DNA from: Pseudomonadota bacterium | GTDB lineage: Bacteria; Pseudomonadota; Alphaproteobacteria; Rhizobiales; Phreatobacteraceae | Assembly: GCA_020161695.1 (NCBI GenBank) | Contig: JAIUOO010000006.1 | Span: 62,001-126,000, forward strand | Length of the DNA stretch: 64,000 nucleotides | Direction: 5' to 3' | Shown: piece after piece, positions 18,943 to 27,013 of the stretch | How positions within the stretch are numbered: the stretch's first letter is position 1 | How the letters are laid out: every line of letters begins with the position of its first letter | Program-made: the position numbers and the translations under genes | Notes under the pieces: model-generated | The model's database searches: none | Told to the model about the DNA's origin: nothing | What the model saw: the letters and a program-made list of their open reading frames with translations, nothing else

Positions 18943-19432
18943 AGGGCCCTCCTTTCTGGCTCCCGGACCATCCGGCGAGCCCCGGATCGCCCGCCCCAAA
19001 GCTCGGGCGACCCGCTGTGCCGCGACTGCGAAACGCCAGCCGCGACGGATGAGAATACTGACCACAGATCGTGGCGGAAGGGTGACGCAAGCGCCCGCCG
19101 CCAGCAAGGTGCGCCTACCTCAATTTGCATCCGTGCAAACGAAAGCAGCGCGCCCGTGGTGCTTTCACAGACAATACGAAACAGGGCGTCGTGTCGTTAC
19201 ACGTTGATGTGAGTGGCCGCAAACTGCGACAATCCGTCCTGATTTCATCGCCCGCATCCGGTTCGTTGCGAAATCGAACGTCGAAGCCCTGACGGGCCGA
19301 CTTTCGCGGAAGGGAGAATGTCTCTTCTTCGTATCTGTCCGAATGCGCCAAGAACACACTTTGTTCCACGCGCTTCAGCGCATGTTTCTTGCCTGAGAGC
19401 ATAGAGCCGGCCGTTGCTGCATGCGCGAAGGA
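18943..19432. other. 490-base intergenic region upstream of rpoH
   Basis: This gap lies between the rpoH start and the rluD stop, both on the minus strand. Apart from the rpoH ribosome-binding site next to 18943 I see no convincing gene, hairpin or strong sigma-70 pair. It should hold the rpoH promoter and possibly a long 5' leader. Short open frames here lack start-site context. Confidence 0.5.
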
Positions 19433-20434
19433 TCAGCCGGCCTTCTCGAGCGCCGCGACCAGGCGGGCCATGTCGGCGGGGAGGGCGCTCTCGAAGCGCA
19501 GATGCGCGCCGCCGACGGGGTGCGCGAAACCGAGGACCGCCGCGTGCAGGGCCTGCCGGCCGAGCGCTTCGAGGGCCGCCTGGGCCGGCAGGGGCAGTTT
19601 TCCCGCCTTGGTCCGGAAGCCCTTGCCATAGGTCTCGTCGCCGAGCAGCGGATGGCCTTCATGCGCCAGATGGACGCGGATCTGGTGCGTGCGGCCCGTT
19701 TCCAGCCGGCAGGCGATGCGGCTGACGAGCCCGCCGGCGAGCGCCTGCTCGACGTGGACGTGGGTGATCGCCTCGCGCCCGCCCGCGCGCACGGCGATGC
19801 GCTCGCGCATCCGCGGGTCGCGGTCGAGCGGCTGGTCGACGGTGAAGGCATCGCGTTTCGGCCTGCCCCAGACGAGCGCCTGATAGGCACGCTCCAGCGG
19901 CCCTGTGCGGCCGTGGTCGGCAAACTGGGCCGAGAGCGCGGCATGGGCCTGGTCGGTCTTGGCGACCACCATCAGGCCCGTCGTGTCCTTGTCGAGGCGG
20001 TGGACGATGCCTGGCCGCCTGACGCCGCCAATGCCGGAGAGACTGTCGCCGCAATGGGCGATGAGCGCATTGACCAGCGTGCCGGTCCAATGTCCTGCGG
20101 CCGGATGGACGACGAGGCCGGCCGGCTTGTCGATGACGATCAGCGCTTCGTCCTCGAACACGACATCGAGCGGAATGGCCTCGGCCTGCGGTGTCGGGTC
20201 CTCGGGCTCCGGCACTGCGACGGCCAGCAGGTCGCCTTCATTGACCCTGTGGCTCGCATCCGTCATGGTCCGGCCGCCGAGCGTCACATGGCCAGCCTCG
20301 ATCAGCGCCTTCAGGCGCGAGCGCGACAGGCCCGGCACATGGCGCGCCAGCAGCCGGTCGAGCCGCTCCCGCGCCTCGTCCGCCCCCACCACGATCTCCG
20401 CGCTGCCCGCGCCCACGTCCTGAATCTGCGACAT
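19433..20434 (-). CDS. rluD: RluD-family pseudouridine synthase
   Basis: 333 residues from ATG 20434 (a second ATG lies at 20440). An S4 RNA-binding domain (about 20-80, RLDRLLARHVPGLSRSRLKALIEAGHV) precedes the catalytic domain, whose motif HRLDKDTTGLMVVAK contains the catalytic Asp. GRTHQIRVHLAHEGHPLLGD is the second family signature. RluD makes the conserved pseudouridines in helix 69 of 23S rRNA; RluA/RluC specificity cannot be fully excluded. It is divergent from a small membrane-protein gene whose start lies only a few bases away. Confidence 0.88.
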   Translation of the reverse strand: MSQIQDVGAGSAEIVVGADEARERLDRLLARHVPGLSRSRLKALIEAGHVTLGGRTMTDASHRVNEGDLLAVAVPEPEDPTPQAEAIPLDVVFEDEALIVIDKPAGLVVHPAAGHWTGTLVNALIAHCGDSLSGIGGVRRPGIVHRLDKDTTGLMVVAKTDQAHAALSAQFADHGRTGPLERAYQALVWGRPKRDAFTVDQPLDRDPRMRERIAVRAGGREAITHVHVEQALAGGLVSRIACRLETGRTHQIRVHLAHEGHPLLGDETYGKGFRTKAGKLPLPAQAALEALGRQALHAAVLGFAHPVGGAHLRFESALPADMARLVAALEKAG

Positions 20435-20438
20435 CGTC

Positions 20439-20783
20439 ATGACCAACACGCCCAGCGAGCCCGATGTCAATGAGGCCGAGACCCAGGCGGTCGTGCAGCG
20501 GGTCCGCCGCATCTCCGTGATCTCCTCCGTGATCATGCTGGCAGGCGTCGGAACCGTGCTGGCCGTGATCGGCTATCGCCTGATGGCGACGCCGGGGCCG
20601 GGCTCGTCGATCACCGGAACGATCCCGGCTGAAGGGCGCGTGATTTCGGCAATCGCGGCCGACGGTCGCCTGACCGTGACCTACGACCGCGACGGCAGCC
20701 CTCTCATCGTGGTCTACGATCTCAGAACGCTGAAGGAGACGCATCGCGTCTCGGTCGGCGGGCCGCAGGTGCCGCGCCCCTGA
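20439..20783 (+). CDS. Small single-pass membrane protein, DUF6476-like
   Basis: 114 residues: a short polar N-terminus with an acidic stretch, one transmembrane helix (about 28-49, VISSVIMLAGVGTVLAVIGYR) and a small C-terminal beta domain ending PQVPRP. The arrangement and the RVISAIAADGRLTVTYDRDG segment fit the DUF6476 group found beside rluD in Rhizobiales. It starts 4 bases from the divergent rluD start, so the promoters must lie inside the opposite genes. Function unknown. Confidence 0.72.
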   Translation: MTNTPSEPDVNEAETQAVVQRVRRISVISSVIMLAGVGTVLAVIGYRLMATPGPGSSITGTIPAEGRVISAIAADGRLTVTYDRDGSPLIVVYDLRTLKETHRVSVGGPQVPRP

Positions 20784-20788
20784 CCTGA

Positions 20789-21415
20789 TCAGGCGGGGGC
20801 GACGAAGGGCTGGCGGATCTGCCGGAACGCGGGCAGCGCCTCCAGCGCCTCGCAATGTCGGGCGAGTGCCGGGTAGTCGGCGAGGACCACGATTCCCGGG
20901 TGCGCCTCTGTGACGAAGCGCATCACGGCCGCCACTGCGATATCCGCATGGCCGATCCTGTCGCCGAACCATCCCGCGCCCGACCGTTCCGCGCGATCCC
21001 GCTCGAGCGCGGCGAGTGCGCCGGCCATCTGGATGCGACAGCGGCCTGCCCAGAACTCGGAAATCTCGGTGTGCAGCTGCCTCTCGTAGAACAGGCTCAC
21101 CGCCTTGTCGCCGAGGCCGGTGGCGAGCGCCGCAACCCGCAGCGCGCGATGGCGGTCGGGCTCGCCGCGCGGGAACAGCGCGGTCTCCGCCGGCACGAGG
21201 CTGTCGAGATGGTCCAGGATGGCGTGGCTCTCGACCAGCGCGGTGCCGTCGTCGAGCACCAGGACGGGCACGCGCACCAGCGGATTGAGCGCGGCAACCT
21301 TGTCGGCGTCGCCGAAGACCGACCAGGGCCGGTGCTCGAAGGCGAGGTCGTACAGGGTCAGCGCTATGCCGACGCGGCGCACGAAGGGGGAGTCATACTG
21401 GCCGACAAGGATCAT
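20789..21415 (-). CDS. Glutathione S-transferase family protein
   Basis: 208 residues from ATG 21415; the frame is open to 21523, but MILVGQYDSPFVRRVGIAL is the normal thioredoxin-fold N-terminus. The glutathione-binding segment appears as NPLVRVPVLVLDDGTALVESHAIL (about 47-70). The C-terminal helical domain has GHADIAVAAVMRFV. It is a predicted cytoplasmic GST with an unknown electrophilic substrate. It converges with the small DUF6476-like gene with a 5-base gap. Confidence 0.88.
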   Translation of the reverse strand: MILVGQYDSPFVRRVGIALTLYDLAFEHRPWSVFGDADKVAALNPLVRVPVLVLDDGTALVESHAILDHLDSLVPAETALFPRGEPDRHRALRVAALATGLGDKAVSLFYERQLHTEISEFWAGRCRIQMAGALAALERDRAERSGAGWFGDRIGHADIAVAAVMRFVTEAHPGIVVLADYPALARHCEALEALPAFRQIRQPFVAPA

Positions 21416-21642
21416 CGCGGTGCTCGGGATTGGCCGCGCCAGATTGCCCGCAACGGGGGCGGTCGTGAAGCGGCATGCAACGATGCGGTGGCAGCAGCGG
21501 GCCGGCCGGCAGGCGACACGCAACCATGCGCTCGTCCGAAATCGCGCAACCTGCGCGGGTAGTGTCTCAGTTTGAAATCCGGTGGTCTTGACCCGCGCCC
21601 GCCTTTGCGCTTATGAAGCGCCCTCTCGCCGCATGCGGCGCC

Positions 21643-21718
21643 GCTCCCTTCGTCTAGCGGTCTAGGACGTCGCCCTCTCACGGCGAAAACAGGGGTTCGA
21701 GTCCCCTAGGGAGCGCCA
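21643..21718 (+). tRNA. tRNA-Glu (anticodon CTC)
   Basis: A 76-base cloverleaf with encoded CCA. The acceptor stem GCTCCCT pairs with AGGGAGC, the anticodon stem TCGCC/GGCGA encloses loop CTCTCAC with anticodon CTC (reads GAG), and the T arm is GGGG-TTCGAGT-CCCC. It is the prophage attachment site. The prophage supplies the last 21 bases of the gene, so the tRNA stays intact at attL. Confidence 0.95.
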
Positions 21719-21720
21719 AT
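21698..21720. repeat. attL core (23-bp direct repeat)
   Basis: Identical to 62074-62096. It spans from the T loop of tRNA-Glu to two bases beyond its CCA end. The flanking bases differ on both sides of the two copies (T versus G on the left, G versus A on the right), which fixes the repeat length. Confidence 0.95.
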
Positions 21721-21750
21721 GTCTTTGATTTCATTGGTGTTTTTGGCAAT

Positions 21751-21783
21751 TTAGACAGTCGGTTAGACAGAGGCTTTAGACAG
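21751..21783. promoter_or_regulatory. Integrase arm-type sites at attL
   Basis: Three direct copies of TTAGACAG at 21751, 21763 and 21776, spaced 12 and 13 bp, the last overlapping the integrase stop codon. Inverted copies of the same octamer occur at attR. They are placed and spaced like arm-binding sites for the N-terminal domain of a tyrosine integrase; binding is inferred. Confidence 0.65.
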
Positions 21784-22855
21784 CCTTCTTTGCCCTGTAA
21801 GCGCGCTCCGCCGCCTCGATCCCCATCCGCGCCATCGCAACCTGCTCCGCCTCGCGCGAATAAAGCTCGGCGTGAGCGATATCGTCGTGCCCCATCACGT
21901 CCATCAGCGAGCGCGTCGAGGCGCCGCCCTCGGCCATCAGCTTGCCGAGCGTCTTCCTGAGCCCATGGATGGTGCAGCCCTTCGGCAGCCCTGCGCTGTG
22001 CGTCCAGTCGGCCATGCGCCCGGTCAGCGATTTCGCCGAAAACGGCCTGCCATATTCCGTCAGCAGGATCGTCTCGCCGCTCAGGTCGGTGGCGTCAAAC
22101 ACCTCACGCAGCATGGCGGCGATCGGCAGCGACAGTTCCTTGTCGGTCTTGCCTTGCCGGAGGCTCACAAGATCGCTGGCGATGTCGCCTGGCTTCAGCA
22201 CTGCGATATCGCCTCGGCGGTGGCCCTGCCAGAGCGCGAGCGCATAGACCAGCCGTGGCGTCGATCCGACCGGCCAGCGGGCCTCGTAAGCTTGCAACTC
22301 GGCCCACGTCCAGGCCCGCCAGCCCTTATATTCCGGGCGCCACGACACTTTGTGCGACGGGTCGCTCTCGATCCATTCTTCGTCGAGTGCGACGACGATC
22401 ATCTGGCGTATTCGTGAAAGCAGGTGCCTCGCGGCGTGCGGCGTCGCTGCGCGCTCGGACAGGATCATCTTGACGTGCTTCCGCCGCATGTCCGCCACCA
22501 GCGCGTCGCCCCACACCAGATCCGCGCCCGGCCCGACTTTGGCGGTGAGGAACGTCTCGACGATCTTCTCGTGCCTGGAGCGAGTTTCCGCCGTGTTGGC
22601 GAGCCATGCTCCGTCCATCATTGCGAGGCGCCATGCGGCGCGGAACGAGCACGGGATCGTGGCTCCGGGAATGGCCGTGATTTCTGCGGGCTTCGGCGTC
22701 AAGCCGGTCAGCATAGCCTCGTATTCGGCCTCGAAGGCGGGCTCGCCGGGTTGGCCGGCGAGATAGACCGACTTCGTGCCGCGACGAAAACGCCAGCGCG
22801 TCGTGCCGATCTTGTCGACGAACGATGACAGGTAGGGGCGCTTATCGTCGGCCAT
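21776..22855 (-). CDS. int: Prophage tyrosine-type integrase
   Basis: 359 residues. The catalytic domain shows the tyrosine-recombinase residues Arg213 (WQGHRRGDIAVL), a Lys near 236 (RQGKTDKE), His297 and Arg300 (IHGLRKTLGKL), His323 (MGHDDIAHAE) and the nucleophile Tyr332 (LYSREAE). The N-terminal part (1-170) has a small strand-rich region and a core-binding helical domain. It should recombine the tRNA-Glu core. Its 3' end points at attL, and an Xis-like gene lies 9 bases upstream. Confidence 0.95.
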   Translation of the reverse strand: MADDKRPYLSSFVDKIGTTRWRFRRGTKSVYLAGQPGEPAFEAEYEAMLTGLTPKPAEITAIPGATIPCSFRAAWRLAMMDGAWLANTAETRSRHEKIVETFLTAKVGPGADLVWGDALVADMRRKHVKMILSERAATPHAARHLLSRIRQMIVVALDEEWIESDPSHKVSWRPEYKGWRAWTWAELQAYEARWPVGSTPRLVYALALWQGHRRGDIAVLKPGDIASDLVSLRQGKTDKELSLPIAAMLREVFDATDLSGETILLTEYGRPFSAKSLTGRMADWTHSAGLPKGCTIHGLRKTLGKLMAEGGASTRSLMDVMGHDDIAHAELYSREAEQVAMARMGIEAAERAYRAKKAV

Positions 22856-22864
22856 GGCGGCAGG

Positions 22865-23119
22865 CTATGCCGCTTGTTGCCCGGCTTTCAAGGCCGCCTC
22901 GATGCCATTTTCGCGCTCCGGCAGATCCGAGAAACACGCATCGAGCCGCAGGCGATCCCAAACAGCGCGGCCGTCGATCTTTCGGGCACGTGGCATTCGG
23001 CCGTCCGCCACCATGTCGTCGAACTTCGTCGCACTGACGCCGACATAGCGCGCCGCCTCGTCGCGGCTCATGCCGCGCGGCGGGTAGGAGAGGGGGTCGG
23101 GGCGAATGTCGCTACGCAT
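22865..23119 (-). CDS. Excisionase-like MerR/AlpA-type DNA-binding protein
   Basis: 84 residues with a winged-helix core MSRDEAARYVGVSATKFDDM (17-36) and the downstream MPRARKIDGRAVWDRLRLD that is typical of AlpA/Xis proteins. It could start at the internal Met17 (23071). The location directly upstream of int supports a role as recombination directionality factor. It is the last gene before int in the leftward operon. Confidence 0.75.
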   Translation of the reverse strand: MRSDIRPDPLSYPPRGMSRDEAARYVGVSATKFDDMVADGRMPRARKIDGRAVWDRLRLDACFSDLPERENGIEAALKAGQQAA

Positions 23120-23162
23120 GGGCCGCCCTCGCGATCACCTCGTCCAGTTCGTCAGCGGTCAT
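23112..23162 (-). CDS. Possible 16-codon peptide linking two overlapping genes
   Basis: ATG at 23162 opens a 16-residue frame (MTADELDEVIARAAHA) whose stop overlaps the start of the Xis-like gene by 3 bases, while its start overlaps the end of the zinc-ribbon gene by 11 bases. It fills the only gap in an otherwise overlapping chain of genes, so it may act in translational coupling. Evidence is positional only. Confidence 0.25.
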   Translation of the reverse strand: MTADELDEVIARAAHA

Positions 23163-23346
23163 GGGTGGGGCTCCATGTGCTGGGGTGGTCAATCGTCATC
23201 GTGAAGCCGCAGCATTTCGGCCAACCGGACCGGAGCGACGCGGCAGCATCAACGGCCTGCTCGCGATTGCACGTCCTACACCAGACGCGGCCTCTTGCCA
23301 GCGAGTGATGGCTGCGGGCGATCTTCTCGTAGTCGAGCGCCGTCAT
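23152..23346 (-). CDS. Small cysteine-motif phage protein
   Basis: 64 residues with WCRTCNREQAV and WPKCCGF, a CxxC plus CC arrangement that could bind zinc. Its start overlaps the stop of the upstream gene by 4 bases (ATGA), which supports its reality. No family recognised. Confidence 0.6.
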   Translation of the reverse strand: MTALDYEKIARSHHSLARGRVWCRTCNREQAVDAAASLRSGWPKCCGFTMTIDHPSTWSPTHDR

Positions 23347-23549
23347 CTGTCCTGCTCCAGGGCTGCGCGGCCGGCGGGTTCGATAGAGATCGAGCCGTCT
23401 GCATTGGTTCCCACGATCACGCCGCCGTGCTCGACGTGCATCTGGATCAGTTTCCGCAGAGCCTCGGTGTCCGTCTTGACGCCGAGGGCGGTTCGGATTG
23501 CTGCCGACGCCACGCGGTCAGCCAGCTTCTGCGCTTCACTCAGCCTCAT
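23343..23549 (-). CDS. Small phage protein, unknown
   Basis: 68 residues, beginning MRLSEAQKLADRVASAAIRT, mostly helical with an amphipathic first half and a short beta hairpin (GGVIVGTNADGSISIEPAG). It overlaps the next downstream gene by 4 bases and the upstream gene by 14. No function can be assigned. Confidence 0.6.
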   Translation of the reverse strand: MRLSEAQKLADRVASAAIRTALGVKTDTEALRKLIQMHVEHGGVIVGTNADGSISIEPAGRAALEQDR

Positions 23550-24057
23550 CGGCGGCCTCCCGGATGGCTTTGGCGATCTTGTCGGTGACGGCGCGGAACA
23601 TCATCGCGCCAGTGTTGGCGGTCAGCGCGTATGGCTCTCCGAACCTCTCCGCAATCCTCGCCGCCTCCTCGAACGCTGCTCTGCGGATGAGCTTGCCGCG
23701 CTCGATATCGCCGGACGTGGGCTGATCGGTTGCGTTCTGGCAATGACGGATCGGCACCGTCGCGCATTCTTCCGGCGAGTGACCGCAAGAGCAGGTCTCG
23801 GCTCTGCGGGCGTCGGGGGAGGGCGTACCGATGGCAAACGCGCGATAATCCGGGGTCTGGTATCGGTAGGCCGGAATGTAGTGCGCCCCGCCTGTCATCT
23901 CGACGCGGCGCACGTCCACCGGCGCCGCGTCCTGCGGCTCTAGGGCGGCTTCGATAGCAGCGGTCAACGCCTCATCATGGTTGGCCGGTACAATCGGATA
24001 TGTCGATGCGTCTCGATAGGCGATCTTCGCCCGCTCAACCTGTTCTTCGGTGATCAT
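23536..24057 (-). CDS. Phage protein with cysteine-rich insert, unknown
   Basis: 173 residues from ATG 24057; this start overlaps the upstream stop by 4 bases, and the frame extension to 24189 is rejected. A helical N-terminus (MITEEQVERAKIAYRDAS) is followed by a Tyr-rich strand region and ETCSCGHSPEECATVPIRHC (four spaced Cys/His groups, a possible metal site). The C-terminal 55 residues are helical. No family recognised. Confidence 0.6.
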   Translation of the reverse strand: MITEEQVERAKIAYRDASTYPIVPANHDEALTAAIEAALEPQDAAPVDVRRVEMTGGAHYIPAYRYQTPDYRAFAIGTPSPDARRAETCSCGHSPEECATVPIRHCQNATDQPTSGDIERGKLIRRAAFEEAARIAERFGEPYALTANTGAMMFRAVTDKIAKAIREAADEAE

Positions 24058-24353
24058 GGGGTGTCCTTTCGCGGCACTGGCACGATGATCAGGCCGGCCT
24101 TCGCAAGGTGGTTCAGCAGGTCGCGCGCTTGCTCTGACCGGCAGCCGTCGTCGTGCCATTTCCACGACTCGCCGTTGGTCGCGAACCACTGATGGAGTGC
24201 AGCCACCTCGGGACCGTTGCGGTCATAGCCCCTGCGGTCCTGCCCCCGCGTGTAGCGGTTCATGGCTTCGTCGGCGCGGTAGGCAGCGTCGCCATGGTCG
24301 TGGCCCTTACGGACCCATTTGCGGAAAACGCGGCCCCAAAGTGTCTCGCTCAT
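24054..24353 (-). CDS. Small basic phage protein, unknown
   Basis: 99 residues, Trp-rich and basic at the N-terminus (LWGRVFRKWVRKGHDHG), helical throughout and ending in a beta strand (GLIIVPVPRK). ATGA overlaps on both sides place it firmly in the leftward operon. Function unknown. Confidence 0.6.
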   Translation of the reverse strand: MSETLWGRVFRKWVRKGHDHGDAAYRADEAMNRYTRGQDRRGYDRNGPEVAALHQWFATNGESWKWHDDGCRSEQARDLLNHLAKAGLIIVPVPRKDTP

Positions 24354-24736
24354 CGTTCAGTGTCCTTAGAGAGTGCGCGCAACGCGGCTGCCAGGAGGGC
24401 GAGTGCGGGGGTGGCGCAAGGTTCTTCGGTCATCCCGCAGCGATAATCGTCACCGACGCCGAAATTGCCGATCGATGCGATCACGTGGCCGCCGGGCTCA
24501 GGAGCCCATGTGATCTGTTCCGTCTGCCACCCCGGCAGCTTCTCGGCTATCAGCGTGCAGACGGCGTCGAGGGAGGCGGTGAAGTCAGGTTGCTTTGGGG
24601 TGTAGCGATCTCCCTCGGCATTCCAGCCCCAAAACGACGGCTGCCAACCGAGTGCGCGGAACACCTCCGCATCCACCTCCCGGTCAGGCCCTTGCAGCCC
24701 CTCCACTCTCTCCGCCAGCGCGATAAGGGTGGTCAT
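24350..24736 (-). CDS. Phage ABA-sandwich-type protein
   Basis: 128 residues. The pattern LIALAERVEGLQGPDREVDAE, FTASLDAVCTLIAEKLPGW and the C-terminal TPALALLAAALRAL matches the phage ABA-sandwich family, small early-region proteins of unknown function common in alphaproteobacterial phages. It overlaps its downstream neighbour by 4 bases and follows the 57-residue gene by 3. Confidence 0.7.
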   Translation of the reverse strand: MTTLIALAERVEGLQGPDREVDAEVFRALGWQPSFWGWNAEGDRYTPKQPDFTASLDAVCTLIAEKLPGWQTEQITWAPEPGGHVIASIGNFGVGDDYRCGMTEEPCATPALALLAAALRALSKDTER

Positions 24737-24739
24737 GTC

Positions 24740-24913
24740 TCAACGCTCCACGCAGACAGCAACGAGCTTCCGCCAACTCGGAGGCATCGGAAACTGCTGG
24801 CGAACCACTTCAGCCGCCGCCTCGCACCGTTCGCGATTGAGGTAAGCCTGTTGGCTGATCGCCCCTGCTCGTGGATCGGCCGTGAACATGATGATCAGGA
24901 CGAACTCAGCCAT
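24740..24913 (-). CDS. 57-residue phage protein, unknown
   Basis: A short gene: ATG 24913 to TGA 24740, product MAEFVLIIMFTADPRAGAIS onwards, ending LVAVCVER. Its start overlaps the upstream stop by one base (TGATG) and it ends 3 bases before the next start, so it fills what would be the only large gap in this operon. The pattern of a hydrophobic first strand, then QQAYLNRERCEAAAEVV, suggests a small alpha/beta fold. Function unknown. Confidence 0.6.
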   Translation of the reverse strand: MAEFVLIIMFTADPRAGAISQQAYLNRERCEAAAEVVRQQFPMPPSWRKLVAVCVER

Positions 24914-25374
24914 CACCCGCGCTCCTTGTCCGCCTTCACGGCTGCGAATTTGGCGCTCAACCGCTCATACTCCCGAAGTTCAGCCGCTTCGGCGTCGCGG
25001 GCGCGCTGTGCATCCTCGTCTGATTTACGCTTGGCTTCGTCCGCCCGTTCAGCAGCCAATCGGGCAGTTTCAAGCGACCGCCAGTCTTGCTCCAGCCAGC
25101 CCGCGGGGAAGGTGACTACTTGCTCACTTTCAGCCCGCGACCAATAATAGTTGAGAACGAATATGGGAGTCCCCGAGCCCCAGTCCGGGCCGTCCTCGCC
25201 GTAATACTCAGGTTGGAAGTTGGCGCGGGCGTAGCTCTCAAATCCGTATTCTGGACCCAGCTTCGCGCCTTCGCGCATCTCGTAGATCTCGCGCCCGATT
25301 TCATCGAGCAGCACGCGGGCGCGCCGGGCCGACTTCTCGGCGTTATCGATGTCGTCTAGGGTCAGCTTACCCAT
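24913..25374 (-). CDS. Phage protein with C-terminal coiled coil, unknown
   Basis: 153 residues. An N-terminal helix (MGKLTLDDIDNAEKSARRAR) and an aromatic, strand-rich middle (FVLNYYWSRAESEQVVTFPAGW) precede a charged helix (about 98-153, Ala/Glu/Arg/Lys) that should form a coiled coil. It overlaps the upstream gene by 8 bases. Not recognised. Confidence 0.6.
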   Translation of the reverse strand: MGKLTLDDIDNAEKSARRARVLLDEIGREIYEMREGAKLGPEYGFESYARANFQPEYYGEDGPDWGSGTPIFVLNYYWSRAESEQVVTFPAGWLEQDWRSLETARLAAERADEAKRKSDEDAQRARDAEAAELREYERLSAKFAAVKADKERG

Positions 25375-26137
25375 TGGCGCTGTCCTTCAAGGCTGCGAGT
25401 TCGACCTTCCGCGAGTGGCAGACATCGCCAATGGCGCGGGCGATGCTCTTGGCCTCGAAACACCGCCCCCGCGCGTAAGCGCCTTCCTTGCCCTCCAAGT
25501 CCTGCTGGCCGATCTTGTGGTAGGCTTCTGTCGTGCCCTCGCAGAGCGCAAAGACTTGCTTCTTGAGCCAGTCGCGTTCCGCCTCCACCAGCCCCTTCAC
25601 CTGCGCTGCGAGGGTGTCGGCGCGTTCCTCGGCCGGCTTGCAACTGCGAGCGAGGTTGCCGAACCGAACAGCCTCCCGGCGGAAATCTTCATCGGGCAGC
25701 CTCGGCAGAGCCGGCGCGTCAAGTTCGGCCGCAAGCTGATGGAGCCTCGGCAGGGCCACTCCTACGATTTCGCGCGCCTCATCCCGCTCCTTCGTCACCC
25801 GCGCGACCTCGGCTTCGGCATTGTCCGCCCTGCGCTGCTCGTTCAGCCGGGTTACAGCCAGAGCATCGACCTTGTCCGTCAGTCGCGCGACCTCGGCCTC
25901 TAGCTCTGCGAGGCGGTCGGTCTGGCTGTGTGATTTGGCTGTTGCGAGCAAAGCCTCAACGATGAGGGGCCGCACAGTGACGAGGGCGCGATCCCATCCC
26001 GTATTGTAGCCTCTGCCCCATGAAGGCGCATCCGCCTCGCCGGGCACGTATCGAGCGGGGGCGTTGTCATCGGCCGTGGCGAGCACTTCTTTCGCGATAT
26101 TGCCCGCCGCTTCCCGCAGCGCCTTTACGTCAGTCAT
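25367..26137 (-). CDS. Coiled-coil phage protein, unknown
   Basis: 256 residues. Residues 70-130 form a heptad-rich coiled coil (RLAELEAEVARLTDKVDALA), followed by a second helical section with LPRLHQLAAELDAPALP and a C-terminal part containing CHSRKVELAAL. Such early-region coiled-coil proteins occur in many Rhizobiales prophages without known function. It overlaps the neighbouring genes on both sides by 8 bases. Confidence 0.65.
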   Translation of the reverse strand: MTDVKALREAAGNIAKEVLATADDNAPARYVPGEADAPSWGRGYNTGWDRALVTVRPLIVEALLATAKSHSQTDRLAELEAEVARLTDKVDALAVTRLNEQRRADNAEAEVARVTKERDEAREIVGVALPRLHQLAAELDAPALPRLPDEDFRREAVRFGNLARSCKPAEERADTLAAQVKGLVEAERDWLKKQVFALCEGTTEAYHKIGQQDLEGKEGAYARGRCFEAKSIARAIGDVCHSRKVELAALKDSANG

Positions 26138-26309
26138 GGGTGCGCTCCGGCATGATGAGGTGGCGAGGAAAGCGCGACTGCCAGAACTTCATCGTGCGCC
26201 AGATAGAGTCCTTCAGCCGAGGATCAGTGGTCGCGCTCTGGTACATCGCCTTGTTGCGCTCGAAGGCGTCCACCGACCTCGCCCACGCATTCTGTTCGTA
26301 GTCAGCCAT
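26130..26309 (-). CDS. 59-residue phage protein, unknown
   Basis: MADYEQNAWARSVDAFERNK starts at ATG 26309, overlapping the upstream stop by 8 bases; the frame extension to 26378 is rejected. Highly charged and helical, with several Trp, Phe and Arg in the second half. No family recognised. Confidence 0.55.
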   Translation of the reverse strand: MADYEQNAWARSVDAFERNKAMYQSATTDPRLKDSIWRTMKFWQSRFPRHLIMPERTHD

Positions 26310-26514
26310 TGTCGATCTCCGCTGACAGCTTGACGATCTTCCAGCCCTGCTTTTTCGAGGCGTAGGCCCAGCCGCCATCCCACATGCGGCCAGCCTTTTC
26401 GCGGGCCTCTCTGGCCGTGCGACTGACGGTGTGCGTCACCGGATACATCTCGCCGTTCCGCTTCGGCCAAGCGGCGACATAGGCCCGGTATCGAGCGGCG
26501 GGGACGTTATTCAT
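26302..26514 (-). CDS. 70-residue phage protein, unknown
   Basis: Starts at ATG 26514 (MNNVPAARYRAYVAAWPKRN). The short alpha/beta pattern ends KKQGWKIVKLSAEIDNG. A longer open frame to 26880 runs through the upstream gene in another phase and is rejected. It overlaps both neighbours by 8 bases. Confidence 0.55.
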   Translation of the reverse strand: MNNVPAARYRAYVAAWPKRNGEMYPVTHTVSRTAREAREKAGRMWDGGWAYASKKQGWKIVKLSAEIDNG

Positions 26515-27013
26515 GGCCGGCTCCTTTGCAATCTCTGGCCGAACGACTAAGGTTCTGAGCCGCGCCCTCATCACCCGCGCCAAGCTGCAACTGGCCTGCG
26601 GTCTCTGAGACACCCCCGTCCAAGTGGCGGGGGTTTTCGTTTCTGGCGCGGGTGATGAGGGCGTCGGTGCGCTGCGTAAGCGCGTCGATGAGGTTCGGAT
26701 TGCTGCCGACGAAGACCTGAAAGCGCGGGTCGCCATTGCGGAAGATCGTGAGTATCTCCACCACCTCATCCCCCAGCGCGGAGAGGCGGGCGTTGTCGGC
26801 TTCCAGCGTTTCCCGCTGTTCCTTGATGGTGCGCATCTGGCGCGCAATGCATCCCAGCGCCCATAGCGCAAGGTCTCCAACCGCGTTGGTCTCGTTTGCC
26901 ATGCGCATCAGCGCTATGACGTTGGGGTCTGTGCCCTCGGGCAGTTCATGCGCCGGGCAGATGGTCCCGTTCCACGCGATTAGCCTCTCCTTGAGGTCGG
27001 GCGAGGTGGTCAT
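26507..27013 (-). CDS. Coiled-coil phage protein, unknown
   Basis: 168 residues from ATG 27013, overlapping the upstream stop by 4 bases; the frame is open further to 27226 but enters the next gene. A central helix (MRTIKEQRETLEADNARLSA, near 61-80) should form a coiled coil. The C-terminus (GAAQNLSRSARDCKGAGHE) is polar. Unknown function. Confidence 0.6.
   Translation of the reverse strand: MTTSPDLKERLIAWNGTICPAHELPEGTDPNVIALMRMANETNAVGDLALWALGCIARQMRTIKEQRETLEADNARLSALGDEVVEILTIFRNGDPRFQVFVGSNPNLIDALTQRTDALITRARNENPRHLDGGVSETAGQLQLGAGDEGAAQNLSRSARDCKGAGHE

Noticed and set aside
19115..19402. Open frames between rpoH and rluD
   Set aside because: No ribosome-binding site and no protein-like pattern.
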